Source of the DNA: Norana najaformis | Taxonomy: Eukaryota; Annelida; Clitellata; Crassiclitellata; Hormogastridae | Reading direction: 5' to 3' | DNA: 64,000 bases | NCBI GenBank assembly: GCA_964023275.1 | Contig: OZ029921.1 | Coordinates: 28,007,230-28,071,229 of the forward strand | In this document: one piece after another, positions 12,292 to 24,314 of the stretch | How the letters are laid out: each line of letters opens with the position of its first letter | Numbering within the stretch: the stretch's first letter is position 1 | Notes under the pieces: generated by a model | What the model was told of the DNA's origin: nothing | Database searches by the model: none | What the model saw: only the letters and a program-made list of their open reading frames with translations | Translations under genes and position numbers: made by a program

Positions 12292-14762
12292 CCTGATCTG
12301 CTGGGAGCAAGACAACGATCTTAATGTTTAAATTGTGCTACTATTGGTTTTGGTAATCGCGAATGTCTTGGCCAAGATCAAACTTGAGTGCACGACAGGA
12401 AAACATGATGTGAATGAGACGTTGAGGATTTGTCAGGTATCAGTGTGTAATGCTATCTATGATTTGCATTTTCCGATTTCAGGAAATTGGTTAGTGTAGC
12501 CTGTAGTTATCAGAAACTGTTAAGGTGCTTACCATTGGTTAGCATGCCCTGCACATGTTAGAAATCCAGGTTGTGTCATGTTGATGTTGTAACTACACAG
12601 ACATTTGATTCGGGAAGAATGAAACATGCCACCTGTCACCACGAGAGTTTTGACCTTACCTGCAAAACAAGTTAGAGTGACCACTGCCTCGTGCATTATC
12701 ATAGATATCCTGTTGAAGGAGTGCACATCGAAAGGGTGCAGATAATAACAGTGTCAAATGGGCACAAACAGAATCGTAAACAGGGCATATTACGGTTCAG
12801 GTATGCATTAGGCAAAAATCTTGCAAGTGCGCTACTTCTATTAACATAGGTAGAGCACTACACATTAGAGACATGAAAGACTACTTCAGGTATTGTACCT
12901 GCATTGTAGTTGAACATGAAGACTAAACTAGTCCTTTGTTAAGTATTTTGCAGCAGCATCACTTTGGACAAATTGTTAAAACATTTTTGTTTTAATAGCA
13001 CTTTTTGTGGAGTTTTCATTGTACTGTCTTGTCGAGCAGATTTCAGTCAACTGGTAAATATTTTGTAGATGCTGGTTAGCCTCCTTATCTGTGCCCGAGT
13101 CTGCCTTTTCAAAGCGATCTACAACTGATCCTTTTGAAGCCAAAATTATTGCTGCTACAGTATTGATAAGATTTTGTCAGAATGCTCATGCAGTTGTTTG
13201 TTTATATTTATACCAGTACTGTAGTTGAACTTAGTGTTGCTTTGTCAAATACTTGTAAGACTGTTTTTGTATAAGAACTATAGGTGAACTGTATTTTTGT
13301 TAGATTCCATTCACCGAAACTGGGGTTTCAAGTGCTCCCAACGTTTTGGTTGACCAGGACACAAATGGCCGTGCTACCTCCAATATTTTGCATCTATCAT
13401 GCATCTGCCAGTGCTTAATTATATTTCTTTTCCACTATAAATTTAATACTTTATAACTATATTGTGTGCTTAAATCTAGCAGCATAAGAGCCAGACTAAT
13501 TTTGTAAAGAGGGAATGAGAGAATAGGATGGACATGTCCCTCTCAATTATGGGGACAAGTCGAGACGTTTCAACAGCAGAGAATTTCAAAAACACCACAC
13601 ACTGGTGAACAGTTCTTAAAATGGCTTTCCAAAATTCAATTCACTTGAGTACATACTGCTAGTTCTCTGGATGTAGTCACATTTTGCATACATTAAAGCC
13701 ACAAATACTGGCAGTTCTGAATAACAATATAACATGTAACAAAGTATGTACCAGCGTCAAGTCCAAGCCTCTCCACTTCCCGATGACAAATGGCAAAAAG
13801 TAACCTACTGACTTCTTATAAAAAGTATGGTTTGCAAAAATGCAATGGCAGTCTTGCACGAACATGCGCAAAAACAATAAAATTCAATAACAACACCAAT
13901 GTAGGCAACATGTAACAAACAACAAAATAAAGAGCTAGGAAAAGCCTATCAATAGTCACCCAACAATACATCTAATGTTGCGCCTGAGGCAAATTCCACT
14001 ATGTAAGCCAAGATTTAGCTTCTGTACAATCGAGAATATTATATTCCAAGCAACATTTTCAAAACCTGCAAGAGTGAACGTTCTGGCAACAAAATAAAAG
14101 GATGTCCTTTTCTATACGTTCAGCTAACCGGCATTGGTGCAATTCTTTAATTATATATCATTTGGCAAAAATGTGGACCCATGCATTTTTTAAGTTTATA
14201 ATTGACTAAAGACAATATGGACCCAAAAATTTTATTTTATGAATGACAGAAGGTTTCAATTTCAACTACCCATTTTATTAAATTTTCCCATAATTTAAAT
14301 TTCAATATTTTACCCTAGTGCCAAGATGGCTTTTGGTGAAAAGGTTTTCAACATAAGCAGCAACTTTAACCTAATGCATTGTTAATGACTAAAAACAACC
14401 AAATTTCAAACAGATTGGTTTCCACATTTTGTAGTTGTAGTTTGTAGGTACTTATGCACATACATATGTAGGCAAACAACTGAACATTTATATAGTACCT
14501 ATTAAGAACCTGTCAGAGACACTATATATATAAGAATAAAAACTTTTTTAATAATTGGCTGGTTTCCTTTGGCAGAAGCAGGCCCATCCATACCTCTCAA
14601 ACTGCCTAACTGTTGGTAAGGGTATTCCCATGCAGCCAGGGTCACCACATGTAAGGCAAGCAGTCAAGCATTTGCCAAGGGTAAGCAGGCAGAGGTATTT
14701 TAAATGAAAGACACAGCAACAAATGCTATGAGTAACTGTCAGAAATTCGCAATTTAATCTAA
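12292..14762. other. convergent intergenic region between CRPPA and MSL1-like gene
   Basis: About 2.5 kb between the stop of CRPPA (+) and the stop of the MSL1-like gene (-). It should hold both 3'UTRs and poly(A) sites. I saw no convincing coding exon, SINE or LINE in it. The AAAATAAA at about 13924 could act as a plus-strand signal, but this is weak. Confidence 0.5.
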
Positions 14763-17700
14763 TCATTTCCGATTTCGTTTTCTGGAAGAATGTGACATTT
14801 GGCTTCTGTTTGCAGCAGTCTTCAATCGTTTCAGAATGCACTGCGGTAGCGAAAATTCCCTGTAAAAACAACAGCTCATGAAAAGACAGAATACATGAAA
14901 GCACTAACGATGATCAAACATGCAAACAAAACATAAATGATTGCCAGTAAAACCATATATTTGGGTTTTCCTGTTTTACCTACTGTAATGTAAATAGCTG
15001 TTCATAGGCCCTAGTACTGTTTCAAGACATCAACTCAGAAGCGCTCCCAGCCTAATCGCACGTAAAGGATACTTTTTACAAGTTGTCAAAAGGCATATTT
15101 AGTTTCCCTAACCCATTCCTATTTAACCTATATGCAGAAAGGATAATGAGGATGGCGGAAATGGATGGAGCAAAAGAGGGAGTAAAGATAGCGGGAAGAA
15201 CACTGAATAATCTGAGATACGCAGATGACACAACACTATTAGCAGGTAAAAAAACAGATCTGGTAGAACTGATAAGAAGGCTGAAGAGAGAGAGCGAGAA
15301 AGCAGGACTATACTTCAATATAAAGAAAACGAAGATCATGACAACAGCTGAGGAAGGCAGTTTTATGGTGGATGGAGAGGAATTAGAGACGGTAACAAGC
15401 TTTACATTCTTGGGATCAGTAGTAGAAAGAGAAGGAAAGTGCGACATGGAAATAAACCGAAGGGTGGCGATTGGAAAAGCCGCAATGAATGGACTAGAAA
15501 AAATATGGAAAGACAAACATGTGAGCACAGACACGAAAAAAAGATTGGTGAGGGCCTTGATTATACCAACAGTAACATACGGCAGTGAGACGTGGACAAT
15601 GACCAAGAAAATAGAGAAAAAAATCAATGCTTGTGAAATGTGGATATGGAGGAAGATGCTGAGAACATCATGGACGGAGAAAAGGACTAATGAATGGGTA
15701 CGCAGGGCGATTGGAATTGAGCAAGATGAGACGTTACAACAAACAGTGCTAAAATCAAAGCTGAGGTTCTTTGGACATGTTATGAGATCAGATGGATTGG
15801 AAAAAGAAATGATGCTGGCTTGTGGAGAGGGAAAGAGAAAACAAGGGAGACCAAGGAAAAAATGGATGGACAAGATACACGAAGCAACTGGAATGAACTT
15901 GGCACAACTAAGGGACGCGACACTGGAAAGAAAGAAATGGAGAAGATTGATCATGACGGTCGCTAGAGCTCAAAGAGCTGACAGCACAAGGTGGTGAACC
16001 ATCAGAAGATGAAGATCTTTAGGAAGGCCATTCCAGCCGACTTCTATTTTAGGCCCTCTTCTGTTTCTCATATACATAAATGACCTTCCTAATGCATCCA
16101 ACTTACTTCGTTTTATACTGTTTGCTGATGATATCACACAACTTTTCCGAGATTTCGTAAAATACGCTATACAAAAGTCCAGACACGTACATACAAACAA
16201 AAATACATACATACATACACACTACATAAATAAACATGACATACCTTGGAGCAATGCTTGCGATAAAATGGCCAAATGCTAGAACGGGTTCAGCTTCAAT
16301 CACTTTTATGTGGGAAACTACAGCAAAGAAAAGACCCAGAATAGCAATTTAAACAATACGCCAAAGTATGGAACAGCATTACGCTATACTCTCAACGGCA
16401 GGATAACTAAACTGCTTAAACGCATTTTAGTAAAGCATACACTGCAGTTGGTCACACATTCAACACCCAGGCAGCCCCTAATAGACAACATACTTTCAGT
16501 AACCCAAGACCAGTTCCTAGTTGTGCAATACAAGTTTCAAATTTTGGCTACAGTTTAAATTCCCAGTATTTTTATATGTGCTGCAAATTATAAAGTTACA
16601 CTGTCACACTAACTGCTTAACAATTTGAAAAATTCATCATAGGGTAAGCTTTCCTACATGAAGAATCAATCAGTTGCCTGATGCCAATTGGTGATCAAAG
16701 CTGATAACTCTCTTCTTAGTTGTAACCGATATCAGATATCTGTACTGGTTTGACTATCAGCCTTCTGAAATGACTAGAAATTATTTCCTACTCAGATGAC
16801 CTATAGGCTGTTAATAATTCCATAGGCTGTTAATAATTCCATAGGCTGTTAATAATTCCATAGGCTGTTAATAATTCCATAGGCTGTTAATAATTCCATA
16901 GGCTGTTAATAATTCCATAGGCTGTTAATAATTCCATAGGCTGTTAATAATTCCACATGAAATGCACTTGTCTTTAACCACAGAATAAGGGATGATGTCA
17001 CAAATGTGCACAAACATTACTACTACAGTGGTGCTGTACAAGTTCATAGGCTAGATCCTTTATGTAAGACTGCATCTGTGGACAACAGTTGACATAGTTT
17101 CCACAGTTTCATCCGAAATGCTACACCATTCCACTTTTCCGCTTAGCACTAAAGATCTTTCTTAAGTAAAAAGCAACAGCAGTATTCCACTAACATCTGA
17201 TTTCAATACAACAGATGCACTTTCTTCTATCCTTCCTTTCATTCTTCTAAAAATTGGCAAAGCAGCTTAACAAAAACCAGCTACTTCATCAAATGCACTC
17301 TTACTTTCACGGTCAATGCTTGTTGTTCTAGGGGTAGCCTTAGCCTGCACACTGTCCGACATTTGGTCTTTTCGGTTCTGCAATCGTCCTAGAAGTTCAA
17401 GATCTCGCTGTCTCTGTTCGTCCCAGCGCTTCCGTCTTTTCTCGTCTATCTCCGGCTTCTGATGTCGCATTCCGAACACTTCATCACTAAGATCCTGCAT
17501 CAGATAAACAACTACAGTATATTTAATGTCATGCTCCATCCTTCATTACCAAACTCAGCATCAATTCAAACAGGTAAGACTAGGGTCTTGCCTCTCATAT
17601 AGACAATCCTCAGAGCTGTGATATTGTGGGCACAGAATGCCTGACAGACAGACAGCCACAACTACCCATCAAAAGAAAAAAGTATGAAATGCATGACATG

Positions 17701-19231
17701 ATGTGAGTCTCCTATTCACGCTGAGCACCAAGATTCAAAAACTCAAACCTAGTTCTTCGAAATCACAGCTTTCATTTTATCATTTGTTTTAAAATGCTTG
17801 CTATGCATGACGTTTGCAAGTGCACAGAAACTCTGATGCATCAAATACTAGTTGCCAGTTCGCTTAGGAGCTACATCTGTATGGCAGAAGCAAGCATGAA
17901 AAATGATTGAACTGACATCTGACCTCTGTTTGTTCAATTACATATCTTCGTTTTGTCTTCACAATCCTCCAAGTGGGTACTGTAGTGAAATACAAAACAT
18001 AATTTTAAAATATGGCATTTTTTAATGTATCATATACTTCAAAACCACAGCAATAATTTACATGCATAACTCTCATATCAACTGCAGCAATATTGTTACG
18101 AGTCCAGTCTAAAGAGTTGGATTCTTTACACCAGAGATTTTTTGAATATGTACTGACAACAGTCTTCATCATGCCTAACCTTAAAGCTTCCATGAACACA
18201 CATCGACAGACATAAAGACAGTGAGAGATACAAACAGCAAGTAAAAGCATGTCAGAATAACTGATAATATATTAAATGTTATGCTTCAGTGTTACTTTAC
18301 GTGACATGAGCATAGCACAATAGATCACAAACCAACCACCCACCTACAACTTCCTCTTCAACCTTCATGCAACAGTAACTTTTCAAGTTTTTCTGTACAT
18401 TTTTCAGTTCAGTTTGTTTTACTTGGTGCAACTGTTCGACTACAATTTCTTGATTTATGTCCTCGACATGTCGTTCTGGAGACAGGGTCCGAGAACCGTG
18501 CCTCCCGGTGTTGCCCTCTGTGCCTGGATTTCGATTCCATTGCTCATTTGCCACGAGCAGAGCTTTCAATTCTTTGCTCACAGGATTGGATCGTCTTGTG
18601 CGCTCACTGTACGATCTTTTCGCTTGAAGGTTATCAGTCTTTCGTTTTGACTGTACGAAATGAGAAGACCCCACTTGCCAAGGAGGTAGCGAAGGAGGTT
18701 GATCAGCAGTTGAGTCAGAACTTGACTTGGGGAATGTCTGAACGTTGCTTGCATGTCGTGATTCAAGAGATGGTCTTCGGAACGCCACTGATTCCAATGG
18801 CTTCCTGCAACAGAATGGTAATAAACTTTCAAACTTACTCCACAATCAGACCAGTTTTATTAAATACAATTGTTCATCATGGTCAGACATATGCAAACAT
18901 ATACAAAGCTTATTGAACAGTATATGTTTCAACTGCCCCTAGAGCTACAAATTCAAATTCTTAATTCAAGCCAATACTAGGCTTCTAAAATTACATAAAT
19001 TTAAGGTAAGATTAAAAGCAAAAACTACATCCTGTAAACCAAGAAGAACACCAATTACCTTGCCAATGTTCGGTTGTCATAGGTAGCTATTTCTGGGAAG
19101 ACTGAATCTCTGGTACACTTCTTAAATCCTACCGAAGCCGTTTCCCTGCTCTTCATACATGACTTAGGCTGTCTATCTCTGTGGCTTGCATGATGAACAA
19201 AGAACCAGCTTGGATTCTCTGGTACCAATTC
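14763..19231 (-). CDS. MSL1: MSL1-like protein (male-specific lethal 1), C-terminal exons with PEHE region
   Basis: Five minus-strand exons join in phase: 19231-19059, 18804-18348, 17494-17305, 16317-16245 and 14859-14763 (stop TGA). Together they give 329 residues of the C-terminal part. Exon 17494-17305 encodes the hallmark DLSDEVFGMRHQKPEIDEKR followed by RKRWDEQRQRD, close to the MSL1 PEHE core. The next exon encodes EAEPVLAFGH, and the last encodes EFSLPQCILKRLK and ends in a basic SSRKRNRK tail. This matches the layout of vertebrate MSL1, which ends with VVAFG, F-x-LP and a basic tail. MSL1 is the nuclear scaffold of the MSL complex; its PEHE region binds the acetyltransferase MOF/KAT8 (H4K16). 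The middle exon is Ser/Arg-rich and low in conservation. The 18348 donor and the first acceptor (19231 or 19249) are uncertain, and the N-terminal coiled-coil exons were not located. Confidence 0.8.
15105..15997 (+). mobile_element. RTE-like LINE, 3' half with uninterrupted reverse transcriptase/C-terminal frame
   Basis: One open frame of about 300 codons (15083-15997, TGA) with no stop. It begins in the RT palm (PFLFNLYAERIMRM), carries the catalytic YADDTTLLAG box, then NIKKTKIM and the conserved C-terminal block ETWTMTKKIEKKINACEMW. This block is typical of RTE-type non-LTR elements, which copy RNA into target-primed DNA. The endonuclease and first half of RT are missing (5' truncation). 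It lies in the last intron of the MSL1-like gene in the opposite orientation. The intact frame suggests a fairly recent insertion. Confidence 0.85.
16042..16165 (+). mobile_element. LINE reverse transcriptase scrap
   Basis: Encodes SILGPLLFLIYINDLPNASN and FILFADDITQLF, i.e. the QGS/ILGPLLF to FADD stretch of a CR1/Jockey-like RT. It is a different family from the RTE-like copy just before it. Only about 40 codons survive, between two MSL1 exons. Confidence 0.75.
16803..16954. repeat. 19-bp minisatellite, eight copies
   Basis: Eight head-to-tail units of ATAGGCTGTTAATAATTCC, essentially identical, in the intron between the PEHE exon and the AFGH exon of the MSL1-like gene. Homogeneity implies recent expansion and likely length polymorphism. 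Confidence 0.9.
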
Positions 19232-19284
19232 CTGCCAAAAATCCAATTCCTGCGGTAAATTTACTACGCCCTTGTCGCACATTA

Positions 19285-19560
19285 AGGAATTATGGGAGGT
19301 TATGTCAGGTGTCCATGTTTAATACAGGCCCCTATCCAAAACAGGATGAACTCCAAATGCCTGATACTGGGCTGGACCATCACAGGACCAGTTCTTGCAT
19401 CTCAAGGTTCAACCCAAAACAAAATTGCACTCCCTGATGGCAAGCAAAAATGAACAAACTGGCCAAAGGTCTCTACAATGTTCACTCGGCAAAAACTCAA
19501 ATCTATGATCAACGAATCACAGTGGCAAGCATTACCAACTGGGCCTCTGGAAATGATACA
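19285..19560 (-). mobile_element. possible tRNA-derived SINE remnant upstream of the first MSL1 exon seen
   Basis: The reverse complement of about 19480-19555 reads GAGGCCCAGTTGGTAATGC, like a tRNA D-arm/A-box, followed after about 40 bases by a weak B-box-like AGATTTGAGTTTTTGCC. The rest to 19285 resembles SINE body but has no clear second copy in the window. Confidence 0.3.
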
Positions 19561-20838
19561 AGGAAATACATATAAATAATCTTGAAATCACAGCAGCCCC
19601 ATTCAGGAAAATACATTTGCATCTCATCATGCAAAACTGTCAATTAGTTGTCAGGTCAAGCAAATCATAAGCAGAGGTTGTCTGCTCGTAAATTGGACTT
19701 AGCAGCTGTACTTCTCCAAATCAATCAACTTCGATGTGAGCTCTTGTCTGTTTTAAACTCCCAACTGAAACCAAACTTTTCAAACTGGTAATTCTATCCT
19801 GCTTCTTCTCCCCATCCTATGAGTGTTGCCATCATAACAGCTTTCCACCGAACACCATATGCCATCTCCCCTACCTTGAACCCCACGAATTCTGACCTGG
19901 CACTGAAACTGACCAACCTGACTCTTGCAGACTGGATTCAATATAGCACTGGTAAGAAGCTAGTCTCCCTGACTCACCTCTCGTGTTGCGCTTAGATATT
20001 TAGGAGAATTACATTTATATTCACACCTCTGCCAGCTATTAAGACATAGACACACTTCATACTTTACTTCACCCTAAAGTCTGGTCAACACTGGCACATC
20101 TGGTAATTCTTGAGAAACACAGCTTGCGGTTGCCCTGCTTGTAAACAACGTGGGCAATGAGCAGCCCAGACTGCAATTGAAAGTAGAGCACTGCACGCTA
20201 CAGGAAGCACAGTCGAATAAATAAGTAATTAATCAGTAAGTGGTTCTTACAATGACATGCACAATGCCAGAAAAGCTATTTGCACTTGTCAAATTACATT
20301 TGTGAGTATCCTTTCATAGCATAAACATATTCAAATTGAATGCATGCCAAATGCAAAGCAAAAAGACAATCTGGCACAATTCACAATTTGTTTCCAACAT
20401 ATCTGCACGAGTTCATCTGACCAAACACAATTTCGTGAGAGTTTTCTCAAACATCCATACATGCATCCCAGAAACTTACCCCATTTCTTAATTTAATGAC
20501 TCCATGAAGTTTTTATGTGTTCCTCTGCAATTCTTAATTTATTGACACAAAAGTAGTTTGTAAAACTGTTACTCCGTTAGAATTTCTAATTATTTCCCTA
20601 TTTATTCAATAGTACTTCCGGCAGGCGTTCTACTTTCTCTCACAATCTGGGCTGCCCATATCGTTTACTAATAGAATGACCGCAAGCGACCGGTTCTCAA
20701 ATCACCCACATATCTTTTATATACAACCGTTAATTCCAATGCCAAATGATTTGGTTCATCGTCGTTATGCACGGTCTTCTATCGTGTTTGGTTCGATCAG
20801 TCAATGGACAACAACGTGCAAATAACCGAACAATCTAG

Positions 20839-21069
20839 AAATCACTTCCAAACATCAAAGCAATATGTAAAGGGGGAGCAGCGACACCTTCGCAAGCACC
20901 ATCGGTAAAATGGGAGTACGATGCAAAAGAACTCATGCAGCAAATTCTGAATCGACGAAAGTGTCAACCTTTGACGTCCAGAGTCGTTCTGTTTGAAGCA
21001 GGCGGACTGCGTCTGGCCAGAGAACTTGTGTCATCATTCAGATTGAGCAACAAAGGCCATTCAAACTAA
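20839..21069 (+). other. candidate orphan exon (76 codons), unidentified
   Basis: Open from after a TAG to a TAA, without an early ATG. It encodes a protein-like, non-repetitive sequence including KWEYDAKELMQQILNRRKC and RVVLFEAGGLRLARELVSSF. Base composition is higher in GC than the flanks. It might be the last exon of an unseen plus-strand gene or an exon remnant. On the other strand the same stretch gives short frames with stops, so it does not supply the missing MSL1 N-terminus. I do not recognise a family. Confidence 0.2.
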
Positions 21070-21604
21070 ACCATTTCGTTAGCTCCTTAGAATAAGCATT
21101 CATATTCAGATTATGCTCCCATCGCCACCATAGATCAAACACGGCAACGAGCGCCACCATGAGGCTGACTTAGCTCTACATATCAACAAAAATAATAGTA
21201 TTTTTAAGTTCTAATAATTTTAAAGACGTTGCAGATATCAACCTAAAAGCTTTTGATTCAACTTTTAAGTAAATACAACTTTTGCTGTACGGTGCCTTAT
21301 TACGGGTTGTGGAGAAAGTTGTAAACTTATAGTTAGCCCATAGATGACAATAACTGGCACAATTACTTTGTTTATCGCATGGCATCTATACGTTATATGT
21401 TATCCGCGCCAGGTTAAAAGCCGCATTATCACGTGGCTCATTTATTGTTGTTATCTAGCGCTATTAACAATTTGTTTTTAATCGTAATCGTGATTGTAAT
21501 CTCGAGATTTCTATAGCGTCCAACGAAAGCCACGTCACGGGGACCAACTTATTCACAGGCGCTCATATTTATATATTGCAAAAATGCTACATAAGGATGC
21601 CGTC
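21070..21604. other. non-coding stretch, nothing recognised
   Basis: AT-rich sequence with short open frames lacking protein character. No SINE, LINE or tandem repeat was seen. Confidence 0.4.
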
Positions 21605-21745
21605 GATGGTTAATGTAAATATACGCGTTTTTCTACAGCGATCGCGTGTGGCCTCGACCCTGCTCATTTTCCAATGAATTAATCGTGTGAGATCCTTCAC
21701 CATCGCCGCCCGTTTGAATGGGCGCCACGCCATTTAAGTAAAATA
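21605..21745 (-). mobile_element. SINE family B fragment, antisense
   Basis: Contains GTGGCCTCGACCCTGCTCATT, then GTGAGATCCTTCACCATCGCC and TTTGAATGGGCGCCACGCCA, in the order of the copy at 61140-61400. The tRNA-like head is lost. Confidence 0.65.
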
Positions 21746-22559
21746 CATATAAATGCACACGTTTATGGTACTAAGAGTAAATACGGAAGTGTGCATTTCA
21801 TGTCTAAGGTATCCACACTGTGACCGCATAAGAGATACTAGAATCCCCGAAATCAACTTACATCAGCTGCGTTAAGAAAAACAGAATAGGCCTATAAAGC
21901 AGCAACGCATTGTCTCCATCTAATTCAATTATGATTGTAGCTCTTATTGACCTAATCTGAGTGAACTAGTTGTTTAACTGTTGGTCTGCTATTCGGGACA
22001 GACAGACTGGCACTCGCAGAGGTAGTGTGATGGATTGGCCACGTGTGCACGAGTCAAGGCAACTTAATATCGTTTGGTCAGCGAAATTCGTATACAGTAC
22101 AACACTCGTACTCGGGGCAAGTTACGAGATATATATTGGGATTAAAGGACATCCTGGATAAAGAATAATCAGTGCGCTTCTGTGTCACAGTAGAAGCAAT
22201 CACTGTCTGGTTCTGGGGCTGATCCGACAGGATTCAGGCCGACCCTATGAAGGTCTCGAGACGGTCCCGATAATGGGAAGATACGAGGTTATGTGGAACT
22301 CAAGGAAAATCCCGTCCGTGATCAATAAATAAGTACATAACAAGTCTGTGTAGAACGAGGGGTAACGCCACGGAAACTGACCACGCTGGTGCCATTCAAG
22401 TGTCTGGTCGGTGTACTCTCTGGCCAGTCAAAGTGGATGTGTGAAGCTTGGGTAGGACACGTTAAACAAGTCTTTGTGAAACTAGTGGATAAAGTTGCGA
22501 AAGCTTACCCCACCTGTGCTGTTCGAGACACTTGTTAATAAGAGAAAATGGTAAGAGAA

Positions 22560-23095
22560 ACTGGTAGATGCGCTCCTGGGTCACACACTCCTACACTGCA
22601 CAACTCCAGTCTGTCTTGAATGCTGCGGCTCGCCTGATTGGGGGCATTCCTAAGTTCGGCAACATTTCTGCATTTATGCTGAAACAATTTCATTGGCTCC
22701 CAATACGGGAGCGTATTCTCTTCAAAATCTTGACCCTCTTACTGAACTATTTTGTTGGCTGTGCTCGTCTTTAAATAAGGGAGCTCTGCATCCCCCTTTC
22801 TTCTATTCCTGGCCGTAGACCACTGCGTTCGTCGGTTCAGGGCGATCTCGCCGTCCCTCTAGCTCGAAAAGCCACAGCACAGCGCCGTAGCTTTGCTATT
22901 GCTGGCTCTGCCTCCTGGAATGATTTACCTGCCGCCCTTCGACGGCAGCTTCTCTCCCTCTGCCTTCCCTCTACCGCAAGCGTTTGAAAAACGCATTATT
23001 CCCCAGTCCTGGGACGACGGGCCGGGAGCGCCTCATATGAGGCTTCCTTGAAGCGGCGCTTTACAAATTTCTTATTACAATTACAATTACAGCCT
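22560..23095 (+). mobile_element. CR1/L2-like LINE 3' end
   Basis: Encodes LQSVLNAAARLIGG, then FHWLPIRERILFKILTL, then after a frameshift GRRPLRSSVQGDLAVPLARK and SASWNDLPAALR. This is the usual C-terminal tail after the RT domain. It ends with GGCGCTTTACAAATTTCTT and a short ATTACA repeat tail, a 3' end shared with the scrap at 48555-48610. Broken and 5' truncated. Confidence 0.8.
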
Positions 23096-23335
23096 ATATA
23101 GCTAAATCTGCCACTGAAAAGAACAACGGAGGAGCACCAACAACAAATGATAGCCGGGATTGTCTTTCAGAATCCGATGATGTGCTACGATACATTGTAG
23201 CCTAATAGGCCTATTCTGTGTTGACATACCTAAATATTAGCATTTCAAAGAAACTTTCAATATATAATGTTGGAATTTATTGATTAGAATAATTATTTTA
23301 ATTTCGTTTCTGCCCATATTTGATGTCTTGTGCAT

Positions 23336-23435
23336 TAAATGTAAATCTACAATGAATTGATCGGGTGAGATCCTTCACCACCGCTGCCCATTTGAATGGG
23401 CGCCACGCCATCTAAGGCCCCCATTAGACAAAGGC
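23336..23435 (-). mobile_element. SINE family B short fragment, antisense
   Basis: Core only: AATGAATTGATCGGGTGAGA, CCTTCACCACCGCTGCCCA and TTTGAATGGGCGCCACGCCA. Nearly identical to 61200-61265. Confidence 0.65.
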
Positions 23436-24314
23436 ACCACGGAAGTTACTAATTAATAACAGTCTTCTTCTCACTTTCAAAAAAGGCGTACTCTGTACTC
23501 GGATCAATAACATTAACATAATAATACATGATACGGACCCAAAAATAATCAATTAAACCTAGCTATTCCGGCTGCTGTGTTAATTACGACGCTTGCAAAT
23601 TAGCCCACCTGCTGACTAAATTAGAGCAATGAATTCCGTGCAGATCGCCCAGTATATAAGTACAAATTGGTGAAGGTTCGCAGAATTTCATTATACACCA
23701 TTAACATCAACACTGGCCTTTAGCCACAAGCAGCTGTGGTAGATGTGCCAGTGGCCGCTCCAGGATTGCTTACATGGTGGGGCAAGGGCGTTTCTAGAGG
23801 GACGCCCCAAACTGGCAGTCCTCCATACACGGGTCTGGTGGCCGGGGAGGGGGGGGATCGCCCTCACGCCTATAGCTAAATCCGCCTCCTATATGTGCCT
23901 GTACGCTTCATATCAGTAGTTGCTCTTTCATCAGAATAATTATGCATGACTATGGCTGTTAGTCGCAAGAGGGCGTCACACACATTATATATTGAGTCAG
24001 TCTGCCTATCTGTCTAATTGTTAATAGGTCGGTGTGTCTGCCTGTCTGTGGTTGTGTTCGTTTTTTCATCCGTTCATTAGTTCGTTAGTCCATCAAGTCA
24101 TGCAGTCAGCCAGTTAGTCAGTATGTCGGTCATCCTCTCTGCTCCAACCAGTATTCAGTCTCATCTGTGCTCAGACTCAAGGGAGACAGCGTTGACATTC
24201 GTAGTTTCAGGAACTAAGCCAATCTATACACGGAACCATCTCTATAAATCTAAATTGAAAATTGTCTTCCGGCTAACTCTTTGATGGTGTGTAAACAGCA
24301 TTAGTCGCAAGATC

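Noticed and set aside
14548..14904. Minus-strand 118-codon cysteine-rich open frame
   Set aside because: It overlaps the last MSL1 exon in another frame and crosses its splice acceptor. The spliced frame, with matching phase and MSL1-like C-terminus, explains the region better.
15076..15954. Minus-strand 292-codon open frame
   Set aside because: Antisense shadow of the RTE-like LINE frame; Ser/Leu/Phe-rich with no domain.
16803..16954. CRISPR-like array
   Set aside because: Units are directly contiguous without spacers, in a eukaryotic intron.
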